From positions 3,086 through 56,254 of the forward strand of contig MNRQ01000019.1 of the NCBI GenBank assembly GCA_001916035.1: a stretch of DNA of 53,169 bases, in the 5' to 3' direction. Below the pieces are notes generated by a model that worked only from the letters and a program-made list of their open reading frames with translations, had not been told where the DNA came from and ran no database searches. Both the position numbers and the translations under genes were made by a program. The stretch is from Clostridium sp. 27_14. Lineage in GTDB: Bacteria; Bacillota; Clostridia; TANB77; CAG-508. Shown here piece by piece: positions 37,625 to 47,136 of this stretch (positions are counted from its first letter, which is position 1; every line of letters starts with the position of its first letter).

Positions 37625-38122
37625 ATGGAAGCAATAAGAAAAAATGAGGTCAGAGTTGGAATTGCTGATGCTAAAATAATATCAGCGCCTAACAGTATTA
37701 TGACCATAGGGCTAGGTTCTTGTGTTGGAATTGCATTATATGATACAGTGAAAAAAATTGCAGCACTTATACATATAATGCTTCCTGATAGTCATGCCTT
37801 TAAAAGTGTAACTAATCCGTATAAATTTGCAGATTTGGCTATTCCTTTAATATTAGAGGAAATGACAAAGCGAGGATGTATTAAAAAGAATGTGGTAGCA
37901 AAGATAGCAGGAGGAGCTTCTATGTTTAAGTTTTCTGAGAAATCTATTAATAGTGATATAGGAAATAGAAATATTGAAGCTGTAAGAGAAGCGATTAGTA
38001 GAGAAGGAATAATTATAGCAGCAGAAGATGTTGGAGGCAGCAAAGGAAGAACAATGTTTGTTGAATCTGAAAGTGGAAAAGTATTAATTAGAATAGTGGG
38101 ACAAGGAATTAAGGAAATTTAA
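37625..38122 (+). CDS. cheD: Chemoreceptor glutamine deamidase CheD
   Basis: CheD deamidates glutamines on chemoreceptors and, in Bacillus-type systems, also binds CheC and raises its phosphatase activity. The 165-residue protein has the catalytic cysteine in GLGSCVGIALYD, histidine in ALIHIMLPDS and the conserved KIAGGASMF. It is directly downstream of cheW and 27 bases upstream of cheR. In the clostridial operons I know, cheB sits between cheD and cheR; it is absent here. Confidence 0.95.
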   Translation: MEAIRKNEVRVGIADAKIISAPNSIMTIGLGSCVGIALYDTVKKIAALIHIMLPDSHAFKSVTNPYKFADLAIPLILEEMTKRGCIKKNVVAKIAGGASMFKFSEKSINSDIGNRNIEAVREAISREGIIIAAEDVGGSKGRTMFVESESGKVLIRIVGQGIKEI

Positions 38123-38149
38123 ATGGTTTACTGATTGATAGGAGGAATA

Positions 38150-38917
38150 ATGGAATTTACAGAATTTCATAATTGGGTATATAAAGAAATTGGATTAAGC
38201 TTAAATTCATATAAGCCTACTCAGCTAAATAGAAGAATAGGAAGCCTTATGGAGAGAGTAGGTGTAAAAACTCTGGAGGAATATACTAAACTGCTAAAAG
38301 AAGATGCAGTTGAAAGAGAAAAGTTTATGGATCACATAACAATAAATGTAACAGAATTTTTTAGAAATCCAGAGTTTTTTGAAGAGTTAAGAAAAAATTT
38401 ACTATCAGAAATAATTCCCAATAGAAATAATATTAAAATTTGGAGTGCAGGATCATCCATGGGGTGTGAGGCTTATAGTCTTGCAATGATGTTTGATGAT
38501 ATGAATGATAAAGTTAGTTACTCTATTCTTGCTACAGATATAGACAAAAATATTTTGGCAAAAGCAAGGAAAGGAGTTTATTCCGCAGCTGATGTTAAAA
38601 CTTTGGATAAAAAATATTTAGATAAATATTTTAATAAATATGACGATAAATATATAGTAGATTCAAAAATAAAGTCAAAAGTAAATTTTAAGAGACATGA
38701 TTTGATTTTAGATAGTTATGAAAAAGACTTTGATTTAATTCTTTGTAGAAATGTGATAATTTACTTTAAAGATGAAGTAAAACAAAAGATAATAGAAGAT
38801 TTTATTAAATCTTTAAAGGTAGGAGGACTACTTTTTGTTGGAGCAACAGAAAGTATAAACACATATAAGACAAGTGGATTAGAAAAATTATCACCATTTA
38901 TTTATAAGAAAATATAA
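38150..38917 (+). CDS. cheR: Chemotaxis protein methyltransferase CheR
   Basis: CheR methylates glutamates on chemoreceptors with S-adenosylmethionine. The N-terminal helical domain (LNRRIGSLMERVG) is followed by ITINVTEFFRNPEFFEEL and the SAM-binding IWSAGSSMGCEAYSLAM, with ILATDIDKNILAKARKG and LILCRNVIIYF later. I take ATG 38150 as the start because TAGGAGG precedes it; an upstream TTG in the same frame (38135) lies before that RBS. The protein has 255 residues, typical of Bacillus/Clostridium CheR. Confidence 0.93.
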   Translation: MEFTEFHNWVYKEIGLSLNSYKPTQLNRRIGSLMERVGVKTLEEYTKLLKEDAVEREKFMDHITINVTEFFRNPEFFEELRKNLLSEIIPNRNNIKIWSAGSSMGCEAYSLAMMFDDMNDKVSYSILATDIDKNILAKARKGVYSAADVKTLDKKYLDKYFNKYDDKYIVDSKIKSKVNFKRHDLILDSYEKDFDLILCRNVIIYFKDEVKQKIIEDFIKSLKVGGLLFVGATESINTYKTSGLEKLSPFIYKKI

Positions 38918-38929
38918 GGAGGGTAAAAA

Positions 38930-40951
38930 TTGGATACATCACAATATTTAAGTATGTTTTTGGATGAGTCAATGGATAATCTTCAAACACTTAATGAAGC
39001 GTTACTTAATTTAGAACAAAATCCAAATGACATAGAAATGTTAAATCAAATTTTTAGAGTGGCACATACTATTAAAGGTATGGCAGCAACTATGGGGTTC
39101 ACAGCAATGGCTGAATTAACTCATAAAATGGAAGATGTTTTATCTAATTTTAGAGAAGGTAAATTAGAGGTAAGTGAAAATGTTGTTACAGTGCTATTTA
39201 ATTGTCTTGATACCTTAGAAACTATGGTTAATAATATAGAAGCAGGTGTAGATGATGAAGTTGATGTAACAGATATAGTACAATCCTTGGGAAATATAGT
39301 AAATGGTAATGGGAAAGAATTAGAAGTTGTTGTTGAACATGGTGAAGAAGGTGGAAAAGAAGATAAGAAAATAAAGGTTGAGTTAAATCAATATGATATA
39401 TCAATTGTAAGGCAAGCTATTAAAGGTGGATTTAACACTTTAAATGTTCAGATAAGATTAAGTGAAGAAACATTATTAAAATCTGCAAGAGCTTTCTTAA
39501 TATTTCAAGAGTTAGAATCACAAGGTGAAATAATAAAATCAAAACCAACAATTGAAGATATAGAAACTGAAAACTTTGACTTTGATATTTATTTCCTTCT
39601 TGTAACTAAAAAATCTGCACAAGAAATTAGTGATATTGTTGAAAATATTTCAGAAGTTGTAAGTGTAACAGTTGAAGATGTAGATATAGATATTGAAGAT
39701 TTAGAACAAGAAGAAGCGCAAGTTCAAAAATCTGAAGTGGTAGCAACTCCTGTTAAACCTAAAGATATTGCAACTAAAAAAGCTCCAGAAGTTAAGAGAG
39801 AACCTAGAGCTAACAACAAGAAGGCTCATCAGTCAGTAAGAGTAGATTTACAAAGAATAGATACACTTATGAATATGGTATCAGAACTTGTAATATATAG
39901 AACAAGACTTGAACAGATAGTTGTAAATAACAAATCACCAGAATTGGTGGAGACGTTAGAGCAAGTTGAGAGAACTACTTCTGATTTACAGGATTTAGTA
40001 ATGAAGATTAGAATGCTTCCGTTAGATGTTGTATTTAATAGATTCCCTAGAATGATGAGAGATTTAGCTGTTGATTTAGGTAAAGAAATAGATTTTATCA
40101 TTGAAGGAGCAGATACAGAACTAGATAGAACTGTAATTGATGAAATTGGTGAACCACTTATTCACTTATTAAGAAATTCTGCTGATCATGGAATTGAAAA
40201 GAAGGAAGATAGAATAGCAGCTGGAAAGCCAGTGCAAGGTACAGTTAAGTTAATGGCTTACCAAGAAGGTACAAAAGCTATCATAAAGGTTACTGATGAT
40301 GGTGCAGGAATCAATGTTGATAAGATAAAAGCTAAAGCTGAAAAGGTTGGTATTTCTACATCAGGGCTTACTGAACAAGAAATAAAGAATTTAATATTCC
40401 ATCAAGGATTCTCAACTAACGAAGTTGTTACAGATGTTTCAGGAAGAGGAGTTGGAATGGACGTTGTAAAGACTAAGATAGAAGCTTTAGGTGGAACAGT
40501 AGAATTACATAGTGAACTAGGAAAAGGTACATCATTTATAGTTACTCTTCCATTAACATTACAAATAATCCAAGCGCTATTAGTTAAAGTTGGAGAAGAA
40601 ACTTTTGCAATTTCTTTAGGATTTATCGATAGAGTTATAGAGTTTAAAGATGAATATGTGAAACAAACTAATGGAGAAGAAGTGATTGTATATAGAGATA
40701 AAATTATTCCATTAGTAAGATTAAATAAAATATTAGGCATTGAATCAGGTTCAAGAGGAAAAGAGTATGTAATAATCGTTAAAATAGGCAATAAATTAAG
40801 CGGATTATTAGTAGATTCTTTACTTGGACAACAAGAAATAGTTATAAAACCATTAGGAAAGATATTTAAAGATACTAAGGCTTATATAGGAGCAACTATC
40901 TTAGGTGATGGTTTAGTAACGTTAATATTAGATGTTGGTTCATTGGTATAG
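38930..40951 (+). CDS. cheA: Chemotaxis histidine kinase CheA
   Basis: CheA autophosphorylates in response to receptor signals and passes the phosphate to CheY. The 673-residue protein has five regions in order: the Hpt domain with phosphorylated H46 in FRVAHTIKGMAATMG; a CheY-binding P2 region (about 165-255); a charged linker; the dimerisation and ATPase domains (LIHLLRNSADHGIE, VTDDGAGI, SGRGVGMDVVKTKIEALGG); and the C-terminal CheW-like domain. The start is TTG with AAGGAGGG upstream, consistent with moderate translation. It follows cheR by 12 bases. Confidence 0.95.
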   Translation: MDTSQYLSMFLDESMDNLQTLNEALLNLEQNPNDIEMLNQIFRVAHTIKGMAATMGFTAMAELTHKMEDVLSNFREGKLEVSENVVTVLFNCLDTLETMVNNIEAGVDDEVDVTDIVQSLGNIVNGNGKELEVVVEHGEEGGKEDKKIKVELNQYDISIVRQAIKGGFNTLNVQIRLSEETLLKSARAFLIFQELESQGEIIKSKPTIEDIETENFDFDIYFLLVTKKSAQEISDIVENISEVVSVTVEDVDIDIEDLEQEEAQVQKSEVVATPVKPKDIATKKAPEVKREPRANNKKAHQSVRVDLQRIDTLMNMVSELVIYRTRLEQIVVNNKSPELVETLEQVERTTSDLQDLVMKIRMLPLDVVFNRFPRMMRDLAVDLGKEIDFIIEGADTELDRTVIDEIGEPLIHLLRNSADHGIEKKEDRIAAGKPVQGTVKLMAYQEGTKAIIKVTDDGAGINVDKIKAKAEKVGISTSGLTEQEIKNLIFHQGFSTNEVVTDVSGRGVGMDVVKTKIEALGGTVELHSELGKGTSFIVTLPLTLQIIQALLVKVGEETFAISLGFIDRVIEFKDEYVKQTNGEEVIVYRDKIIPLVRLNKILGIESGSRGKEYVIIVKIGNKLSGLLVDSLLGQQEIVIKPLGKIFKDTKAYIGATILGDGLVTLILDVGSLV

Positions 40952-40967
40952 TGATGAGGTGAGAACG

Positions 40968-41564
40968 ATGGATTATAGGAACTTGAGTTCTATGCAGTTA
41001 GATGCATTGAGAGAAGTATTTAATATAGGTTCAGGAAATGCAGCTACATCATTGTCATTTCTTTTGAATAGAAAGATAGATATGGGGATACCCAATATAA
41101 AAATAGTAAGGCTAGAAGAGATTTTAGAAAATGACTTAAATAATGAGGTCATTGCAGTATTGGTAAAAGTCATAGGAGAAGCTCCAGGAAATATATTATA
41201 TGCTTTTGATAAGCATGTTGCTAAAGAAATAATAGAAGCGTTGATTTCCAATAGTGATGTATTTAGCGATATAGGAATGTCTGCTATAGCTGAAATAGGT
41301 AATATAATAGCATCATCTTATATGAATTCCATTGTATCATTTACAGGGATTAAAATGATTGCTTCTGTTCCAGCAGTGACTCATGATATGTTTAATGCAA
41401 TTCTGACCTCGACATTTATTGAGTCTGGTCAATATGATGATTATATTTTAGATATAGAAACATTATTTAAAGGGCACAATGGCCAAGATGTATTAGGACA
41501 TTTTTACTACATACCGCAGCCAGGGTCTTTAGAAAATATATTGAAACAATTAGGAATGGTTTAA
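40968..41564 (+). CDS. cheC: CheY-P phosphatase CheC
   Basis: CheC removes phosphate from CheY-P and is stimulated by CheD, giving adaptation. The 198-residue protein has two copies of the E...N phosphatase motif (REVFNIGSGNAATSL and SAIAEIGNIIASSYMNS), the diagnostic CheC pattern. I choose ATG 40968, preceded by GAGGTGAG; the frame is open further upstream into the end of cheA but without an RBS. It follows cheA by 16 bases and precedes cheY. Confidence 0.93.
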   Translation: MDYRNLSSMQLDALREVFNIGSGNAATSLSFLLNRKIDMGIPNIKIVRLEEILENDLNNEVIAVLVKVIGEAPGNILYAFDKHVAKEIIEALISNSDVFSDIGMSAIAEIGNIIASSYMNSIVSFTGIKMIASVPAVTHDMFNAILTSTFIESGQYDDYILDIETLFKGHNGQDVLGHFYYIPQPGSLENILKQLGMV

Positions 41565-41583
41565 TTTTAGGAGGAATAGAAAA

Positions 41584-41943
41584 ATGGCAAAAATATTAAT
41601 AGTTGACGACGCAGCGTTTATGAGAATGATGATAAAGGATATTTTAACAAAAAATGGATATGAAGTAGTAGCTGAAGCAGCAAATGGAGTAGAGGCAGTA
41701 GAATTATATAAATCACATCAACCAGACTTAGTAACAATGGATATAACAATGCCTGAAATGGATGGAATAGAAGCAGTGAAACAAATTAAAGCAGTTAATC
41801 CAGCTGCAAAAGTTATAATGTGTTCAGCAATGGGGCAACAATCAATGGTTATGGATGCTATAAAGGCAGGAGCAAATGACTTTATAGTTAAGCCGTTCCA
41901 AGCAGATAGAGTTTTAGAAGCAGTTAAGAAAATAGTAGGATAA
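41584..41943 (+). CDS. cheY: Chemotaxis response regulator CheY
   Basis: This single-domain receiver, when phosphorylated by CheA, binds FliM and FliY at the flagellar switch. The 119 residues contain the acidic pair D8/D9, phosphorylated D53 (LVTMDITMPEMDG), S81 in the switch position and K103 in VKPF, with no output domain. AGGAGG precedes the ATG. It is placed between cheC and the second cheW. Confidence 0.96.
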   Translation: MAKILIVDDAAFMRMMIKDILTKNGYEVVAEAANGVEAVELYKSHQPDLVTMDITMPEMDGIEAVKQIKAVNPAAKVIMCSAMGQQSMVMDAIKAGANDFIVKPFQADRVLEAVKKIVG

Positions 41944-41966
41944 TATTTTATAGCGGAGGAGTAGCT

Positions 41967-42362
41967 ATGCAATTTATAATCTTTAGATTAGGTAGCGAAT
42001 ATTTTGCTACAGAAACTGAAAAAATACAAAATATAAGCGATATTATGCAAATAACTAAAGTTCCTACAGCACCTTCTTATATAAAAGGTCTTATTAATTT
42101 AAGAGGTAGCATCAAACCTTTAGTTGATATTGGTATGCTTTTAAATATTAAAAATCAAAGTGAAAATCAAAATATAATAATATTAAAACTTGATGAAGAA
42201 GAAGTTGGAATAGCTGTTGATGAAGTGATAGAAGTGGCAGATATAGACTTAAATATGTTGCAAAACACATCAATAGACAGCAAAGAATATATTAAAGGTG
42301 TAATAGAATTTAATAAATATTTATTAACTGTTATTGATATAAATAAAATTGTTAATATATAG
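41967..42362 (+). CDS. cheW: Chemotaxis coupling protein CheW (second copy)
   Basis: This is a 131-residue CheW-like protein, with FRLGSEYFATETEKIQNI at the start and APSYIKGLINLRGSIKPLVDI, which matches the CheW core. It is shorter and diverged from the copy at 37164. The ATG is preceded by GCGGAGG. It sits between cheY and fliM. Two CheW proteins may serve different receptors, but the sequence does not show which. Confidence 0.9.
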   Translation: MQFIIFRLGSEYFATETEKIQNISDIMQITKVPTAPSYIKGLINLRGSIKPLVDIGMLLNIKNQSENQNIIILKLDEEEVGIAVDEVIEVADIDLNMLQNTSIDSKEYIKGVIEFNKYLLTVIDINKIVNI

Positions 42363-42390
42363 ATTTAGTAAAAAATAAGGAGGAATATTT

Positions 42391-43389
42391 ATGGCGGAAG
42401 TACTATCTCAGGAAGAGATAGATGCACTTTTATCAGCTTTGTCATCAGGAGATGTAGAGCCAGAAACTATAGATTCTGTGGAAGAAGACATACATAAAGT
42501 GAAGCAATATGATTTTAAAACCCCACAAAAATTCTCCAAAGATCATATCAGAACATTAGAAAAGGTTCATACTAAATTTGCGAGATTAATAAGCAATTAT
42601 TTAACTATGCAAACCCGTAAGAGTGTTAAAGTAAATGTAGAAAATGTTGAACAGGTTCCTTATGAAGAGTTCATAAGATCCATTCCAAATCCTACTATAA
42701 TCTCATATTTTAAATTACATCCAATGCAAGGAAATATAGTAATGGAATTAAATCCGGAATTTGGTTTTCAAATATTGGATTTACTTTTGGGTGGTTTTGG
42801 AGTTAAACGAGGAATAGATAAAGATTTAACTGAAATTGAAAAAAATATACTATCTAAAGTGTGCAGAGAAATTATTGAACAATTAGAATCTGGGTGGTCT
42901 GAAATAATGGAAGTAACTCCAGAGTTTGAATCATTAGATACAAATCCTACTGCAAACCAGACATTAGCACCAAATGAGCCTGTGGCGTTAATAAGCTTTT
43001 TAGTGGAATTTGGAGAGGATAGTACATATATTAATTTATGTATTCCTTATTTAAGTATAGAAAAGCTTCTAGATAAGTTAGTAGTACAATATTGGTTAAG
43101 AAGTTCTGATGAAGAAGATGAAGAAGATTTAGTGGAAATTATTAAGGGAACAATCCAACCTGTAGAGTTAAAAATAAAAGCTGAACTTGGTAAAACTCAA
43201 ATAAATGTTGAAGAATTTTTGGATTTAGTAGTTGGAGATGTACTAAAGCTAGATACTAAAACAATAGAGCCTATAAAGGTATATGTGGAAGATGAGTTAT
43301 GCTACAGTGGAAAACCAGGAATTATTGGGAAAATGGCAGGAGTAGAACTTTTAGATACTATAAATAAGGATGTGAAAACAGATGAGTAA
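42391..43389 (+). CDS. fliM: Flagellar motor switch protein FliM
   Basis: FliM is part of the cytoplasmic C-ring and binds CheY-P to set rotation direction. The 332-residue protein has the N-terminal CheY-P binding peptide (LSQEEIDALLSAL), the middle CheC-like domain (HTKFARLISNYLTMQTRKSV, HPMQGNIVMELNPEF) and a C-terminal SpoA/FliN-like domain. It overlaps fliY by eight bases, so translation of the two is probably coupled. Confidence 0.96.
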   Translation: MAEVLSQEEIDALLSALSSGDVEPETIDSVEEDIHKVKQYDFKTPQKFSKDHIRTLEKVHTKFARLISNYLTMQTRKSVKVNVENVEQVPYEEFIRSIPNPTIISYFKLHPMQGNIVMELNPEFGFQILDLLLGGFGVKRGIDKDLTEIEKNILSKVCREIIEQLESGWSEIMEVTPEFESLDTNPTANQTLAPNEPVALISFLVEFGEDSTYINLCIPYLSIEKLLDKLVVQYWLRSSDEEDEEDLVEIIKGTIQPVELKIKAELGKTQINVEEFLDLVVGDVLKLDTKTIEPIKVYVEDELCYSGKPGIIGKMAGVELLDTINKDVKTDE

Positions 43390-44569
43390 TGGTTTTTTAT
43401 CTCAAGATGAAATTAACTCATTATTAAATGGTGAGTTAAATAATGACAATGAAGTTGAAAATAATGAAGAATTATTAAGTGATTTAGAAAAAGATTTGCT
43501 AGGGGAAGTTGGAAATATATCTATGGGTTCTGCTTCCACAGCATTATATCAATTACTTAATCAAAAAGTTAACATAACAACACCAGTAGTAACGGTGACA
43601 ACAATAAAACAAATTAAAGAAAATTTTGATGTTCCTAATATAATACTAGATGTAGAATATGTTGAAGGTATTTCTGGAAGAAATATGCTGATGATGAAAA
43701 TATCAGATGCAGCTGTCATCGCCAATTGCATGATGGGTGGAGATGGAAAAATAGAAAGTGATGAATTATCAGAAATAGAAATAAGTGCAGTGCAAGAAGC
43801 TATGAATCAAATGATAGGTTCTGCAGCAACTTCAATGGCTACTATGTTTGGCAGAAGAGTTGATATATCACCTCCTCAATCAACATTATGGGAAAGTAAA
43901 GAACAAAGTCTTTCAAACGATATTGAAGAAGAAGAAAAGGTAGTTAGGATTTCTTTTGATTTAGAAGTAGGAGATGTATTAAAGTCTAATATAATGCAAA
44001 TACTACCTTTAAATACAGCAAAGAAAATTGTTTCTATTATGATGGGAGAAGAGCAAGTACAAGCTCCTGTGGATGCACCTGTAAGTGAGTCAGCACCAAC
44101 ACCGGCATCAGCACCTACTATGCCAAGTTCACCACAACCAACATATGAAGCACCGGTACATCAACAACCAGCATATCAACAGCCTGCATATGAAGCACCT
44201 GCAAATTATGCACAAACTATGAGTCATACACAACCAATGATGCAACCATCAGTGGAAGTACAAAAAGCAAACTTTGCACCATTAGGGACAGAACACGTAA
44301 GAAAGTCTCATGATAATATTGATTTAATATTAGATGTTGCATTAGATATATCTGTTGTTTTAGGAAGAACTAAAAAGAGTATAAGAGATATTTTAAATCT
44401 AGGAAATGGATCTCTTATAGAATTAAATAAATTAGCAGATGAGCCAGTGGAAGTACTTGTAAATGGTAAGGTTATAGCTGAAGGAGAAGTTGTTGTTATA
44501 GATGAAAACTTCGGAGTAAGAATTAATAACATTGTTAGTGGAGCAGACAGAATAAAGAGTTTAAGATAA
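43382..44569 (+). CDS. fliY: Flagellar motor switch phosphatase FliY (FliN-type C-terminus)
   Basis: FliY is a C-ring component and CheY-P phosphatase in Bacillus-type motility. The 395 residues begin with a second CheY-P binding peptide (FLSQDEINSLLNGE), nearly the same as that of FliM. A CheC-like phosphatase domain with two E...N motifs follows (GEVGNISMGSAS; EAMNQMIGSAAT). Then comes a Pro/Gln/Ala-rich linker (about 225-290) and the SpoA/FliN domain (LDVALDISVVLGRTKKSIRD). It ends the che/switch operon at a strong terminator. Confidence 0.95.
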   Translation: MSNGFLSQDEINSLLNGELNNDNEVENNEELLSDLEKDLLGEVGNISMGSASTALYQLLNQKVNITTPVVTVTTIKQIKENFDVPNIILDVEYVEGISGRNMLMMKISDAAVIANCMMGGDGKIESDELSEIEISAVQEAMNQMIGSAATSMATMFGRRVDISPPQSTLWESKEQSLSNDIEEEEKVVRISFDLEVGDVLKSNIMQILPLNTAKKIVSIMMGEEQVQAPVDAPVSESAPTPASAPTMPSSPQPTYEAPVHQQPAYQQPAYEAPANYAQTMSHTQPMMQPSVEVQKANFAPLGTEHVRKSHDNIDLILDVALDISVVLGRTKKSIRDILNLGNGSLIELNKLADEPVEVLVNGKVIAEGEVVVIDENFGVRINNIVSGADRIKSLR

Positions 44570-44581
44570 GTAAAAATAAGA

Positions 44582-44625
44582 AAGACAGTATATAAATCTT
44601 ATGATTATATGCTGTCTTATTTGTA
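44582..44625 (+). terminator. Terminator of the che-fliM-fliY operon
   Basis: AAGACAGTATATAA (44582-44595) pairs with TTATATGCTGTCTT (44605-44618) with one G-U pair, followed by ATTTGT. It is 13 bases after fliY. Confidence 0.8.
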
Positions 44626-44706
44626 TTATATAAAAATATTAAGGTATGTTATAATATTTATAATTTAATAATGAAGTTAATATTATTTAGATGTGAGGTG
44701 ATATAA

Positions 44707-46277
44707 ATGTCAAATTATTTAAACACCAATGTGCTTTTAGAAAACTATAAAAATTTATATAGAAGTAAATATTTTATAGATAAATCTTTAATTATAGATA
44801 GTTTAAATCAATTATTAAATACCTCTGATAAGTATGTATGTATAACAAGACCAAGAAGGTTTGGAAAATCTTCAATAGCAAGTATGATTGGAGCATATTA
44901 TTCAAAAGCCGTAAAGTCAAAAGAAATTTTTGATAATCTTAAAATAAGTAGTAGTGAAACTTATATTGAAAATCTTAATAAATACAATGTTATAAGTATA
45001 TCATTCAATGAAATACCTGATAACATGAAGAGTTATGATGACTATATAAATATGATTAGAACACAACTTATTAGAGATATAACAGAAAAATATACTCATA
45101 TTAAAGCAGATAAATATTTTAATATAAGTTCTATGCTTATGGATACACAAGAAAAATTTATTTTTATCTTTGATGAATGGGATTATATTTTTAATAATAA
45201 TATGTTTGTAGAAAATCAAAATGATTTTTTAGAGTTTTTGAGAAATTTATTAAAGGATCAGCCCTATGTATCTCTTTGTTATATGACAGGAGTATTACCA
45301 ATAAAAAAATATTCAAGTGGCTCAGCACTTAATATGTTTGATGAATATACATTTTTGAAGGACAGAAGCTTTGGTGAGTATTTTGGTTTTACAGAATATG
45401 AAACACTAGAGCTTTGTAATAAAAATGGAAAGCTAAGATTTGAAGAAGTTGAAGCTTGGTATAATGGTTATTTAACAGCTACAGGCATAAGAATTTACAA
45501 TCCGTGTTCTGTAGTAAAAGCACTTAAAAATAATTATTGTGAAAGTTATTGGACTAATACTGGAGCTATGGATGAAGTAGTAGAATATCTTAAATATAAT
45601 ACTTTAGATATTTGTGATGATGTTATAGAAATGGTTTCAGGAGAGGAAATTGATATAACAATAAATGAAGAATTTAGAGCAGGACAAAGAGCACCTAGAA
45701 CAAAAAAAGAAATTTATTCAGCAATGATAGTATTAGGATTTTTATCGTATTATGATGGTTATTTAAAAATTCCAAACAAAGAACTTATGCAAGAATTTGA
45801 GAAAGCTTTAGAAGATAAATCCTTTGGATATGTATCAAAAATAATAGAAAACTCTAAAAATATGTTAAAAGCAACAGTTCAACAGTTAATGGAGACACAG
45901 ATACTATAAAATCAATTCTTCATGATATTCATAATTCTGAAATACCAATATTACAATATAATGATGAAAACAGCTTATCGTGTGTATTGACATTGGCTTA
46001 TTTAGCAGCTAGAGATACTTATAGAATTGAAAGGGAAGAAAAAAGTGGAAAAGGGTATGCTGATTTTACATTTCATCCAAGAAGAAAAAATGATACTGCT
46101 TTTATAGTAGAATTGAAAAAAGATGAATCCCTTGAAGTGGCAATAAATCAAATAAAGAAAAAAGAATATGTAGAAAAATTTAAAAGAGAAAATAATAATC
46201 ATTCAATTTTAGCTGTAGCTATATGCTATGATTCTAAAATAAAGGAACATTATTGTAAAATTGAAGAATTAAGATAA
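44707..46277 (+). pseudogene. AAA-ATPase-like/PD-(D/E)XK nuclease gene, frameshifted
   Basis: The first frame (44707-45909) encodes an AAA-ATPase-like domain (PF09820 type) with Walker A (TRPRRFGKSS) and Walker B (FIFIFDEWD). It stops after QQLMETQIL. From about 45891 the next frame continues as GDTDTIKSILHDIHNSE and on to a PD-(D/E)XK nuclease domain (DUF1703 type) with GYADFTF and IVELKK, ending at 46277. Adding one A near 45887 (TTA AAT GGA instead of TTA ATG GAG) would join the frames as QQLLNGD, the normal pattern of this family. The function of these proteins is unknown; many copies occur per genome in anaerobes. The intact ATPase could still be made without its nuclease. Confidence 0.8.
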
Positions 46278-46303
46278 AATATACTTTTATGCAAAAGAAA
46301 TGC

Positions 46304-46342
46304 AAAATACTGACTTGAGATTTAAATAAGTCAGTATTTTTT
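46304..46342 (+). terminator. Terminator after the AAA-ATPase gene
   Basis: A perfect 13-bp stem (AAAATACTGACTT at 46304-46316 with AAGTCAGTATTTT at 46328-46340) is followed by T residues. It separates the inserted gene from the late flagellar operon. Confidence 0.88.
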
Positions 46343-46367
46343 ATGCAAATAAACATAATAAATACTA

Positions 46368-46394
46368 TAAATTTTTATAAGTGTATTACGATAA
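46368..46394 (+). promoter_or_regulatory. Sigma-D (flagellar) promoter of flgM
   Basis: TAAA (46368-46371), exactly 15 bases, then TACGATAA (46387-46394). The -35 element matches the sigma-28 family consensus fully and the -10 element at six of eight positions. flgM, an anti-sigma factor gene, is a classical sigma-D target. The ATG lies 37 bases downstream. Confidence 0.7.
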
Positions 46395-46431
46395 TTAGTT
46401 AAAGGGAATATTCATAAGGGAGGTAAGAGAC

Positions 46432-46707
46432 ATGAATATTAACGGAATAAGAACACAAGGAATTGCAAATATATATGCTTCTAATGGAGCTAAAAGAATA
46501 AAGGAAACTAATACAGATATAGGAAAAGATAAAATTGAAATATCTGAATTAGGAAGAAACTTAAGTATGTATGATAATGTAGATTTTAATATAGATAATA
46601 GTGCTAAAATAGAAGAGCTTAAAGCAAAAATCCAAAATGGCACTTATAATGTAGATGCTAAATTAACAGCACAAAGTATTTTAAATAATATAAAAGAAGG
46701 AAGATGA
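46432..46707 (+). CDS. flgM: Anti-sigma-D factor FlgM
   Basis: FlgM binds and holds the flagellar sigma factor until the hook is complete, then is released. The 91-residue protein is Lys/Glu-rich and natively disordered in style, with the conserved DKIEISELGRNLSMYD region and the C-terminal sigma-binding helices (KIEELKAKIQNGTYNVDAKL, AQSILNN). GGGAGG precedes the ATG. It heads the late flagellar operon and is followed by flgN after four bases. Confidence 0.93.
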   Translation: MNINGIRTQGIANIYASNGAKRIKETNTDIGKDKIEISELGRNLSMYDNVDFNIDNSAKIEELKAKIQNGTYNVDAKLTAQSILNNIKEGR

Positions 46708-46711
46708 ATAA

Positions 46712-47116
46712 ATGATAAATAATCTTATAGGTATTATTCAAAAAGAAACAGAAGCATTAAAAGGGCTATTGGTAATTTTAGAAAAACAATATAAGAGTAT
46801 CATAAATAAAGAAACCTTTGAACTAGATGCAATAGTAGATGAAATAAAACTAGCTAATAGAGAAGTAGCTAAGCAGGAAGTTGAAAGAAGAAAGCTTCTT
46901 AATGGAAAAAAAGTACAAGATATAATTAATGAAAGCGGAAATAAAGAGTTAGACAGAGTTTATAGAGAAATAAAAATGGTTTTAGAAAGTATTAAACATC
47001 AAAATGAAACCAACGACTTATTAATAAAACAACAATTGGTTTTTACAAATAGAATGTTAAATATAATAAATCCTAAAAGAGAAAAAGGAACTTATAATTC
47101 CTATGGAAGATTATAA
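46712..47116 (+). CDS. flgN: FlgN-family export chaperone for hook-filament junction proteins
   Basis: FlgN binds the C-termini of FlgK and FlgL and delivers them to the flagellar export gate. The protein is 134 residues, almost entirely helical and coiled-coil-like. It shows the FlgN pattern of an early helix with LKGLLVILEKQYKSIINKE and a conserved NDLLIKQQLVFTNRMLNII near the end. Position between flgM and flgK is the usual one and carries much of the weight in this call. Confidence 0.85.
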   Translation: MINNLIGIIQKETEALKGLLVILEKQYKSIINKETFELDAIVDEIKLANREVAKQEVERRKLLNGKKVQDIINESGNKELDRVYREIKMVLESIKHQNETNDLLIKQQLVFTNRMLNIINPKREKGTYNSYGRL

Positions 47117-47136
47117 AATAAAAGGAGAATTTTAAT

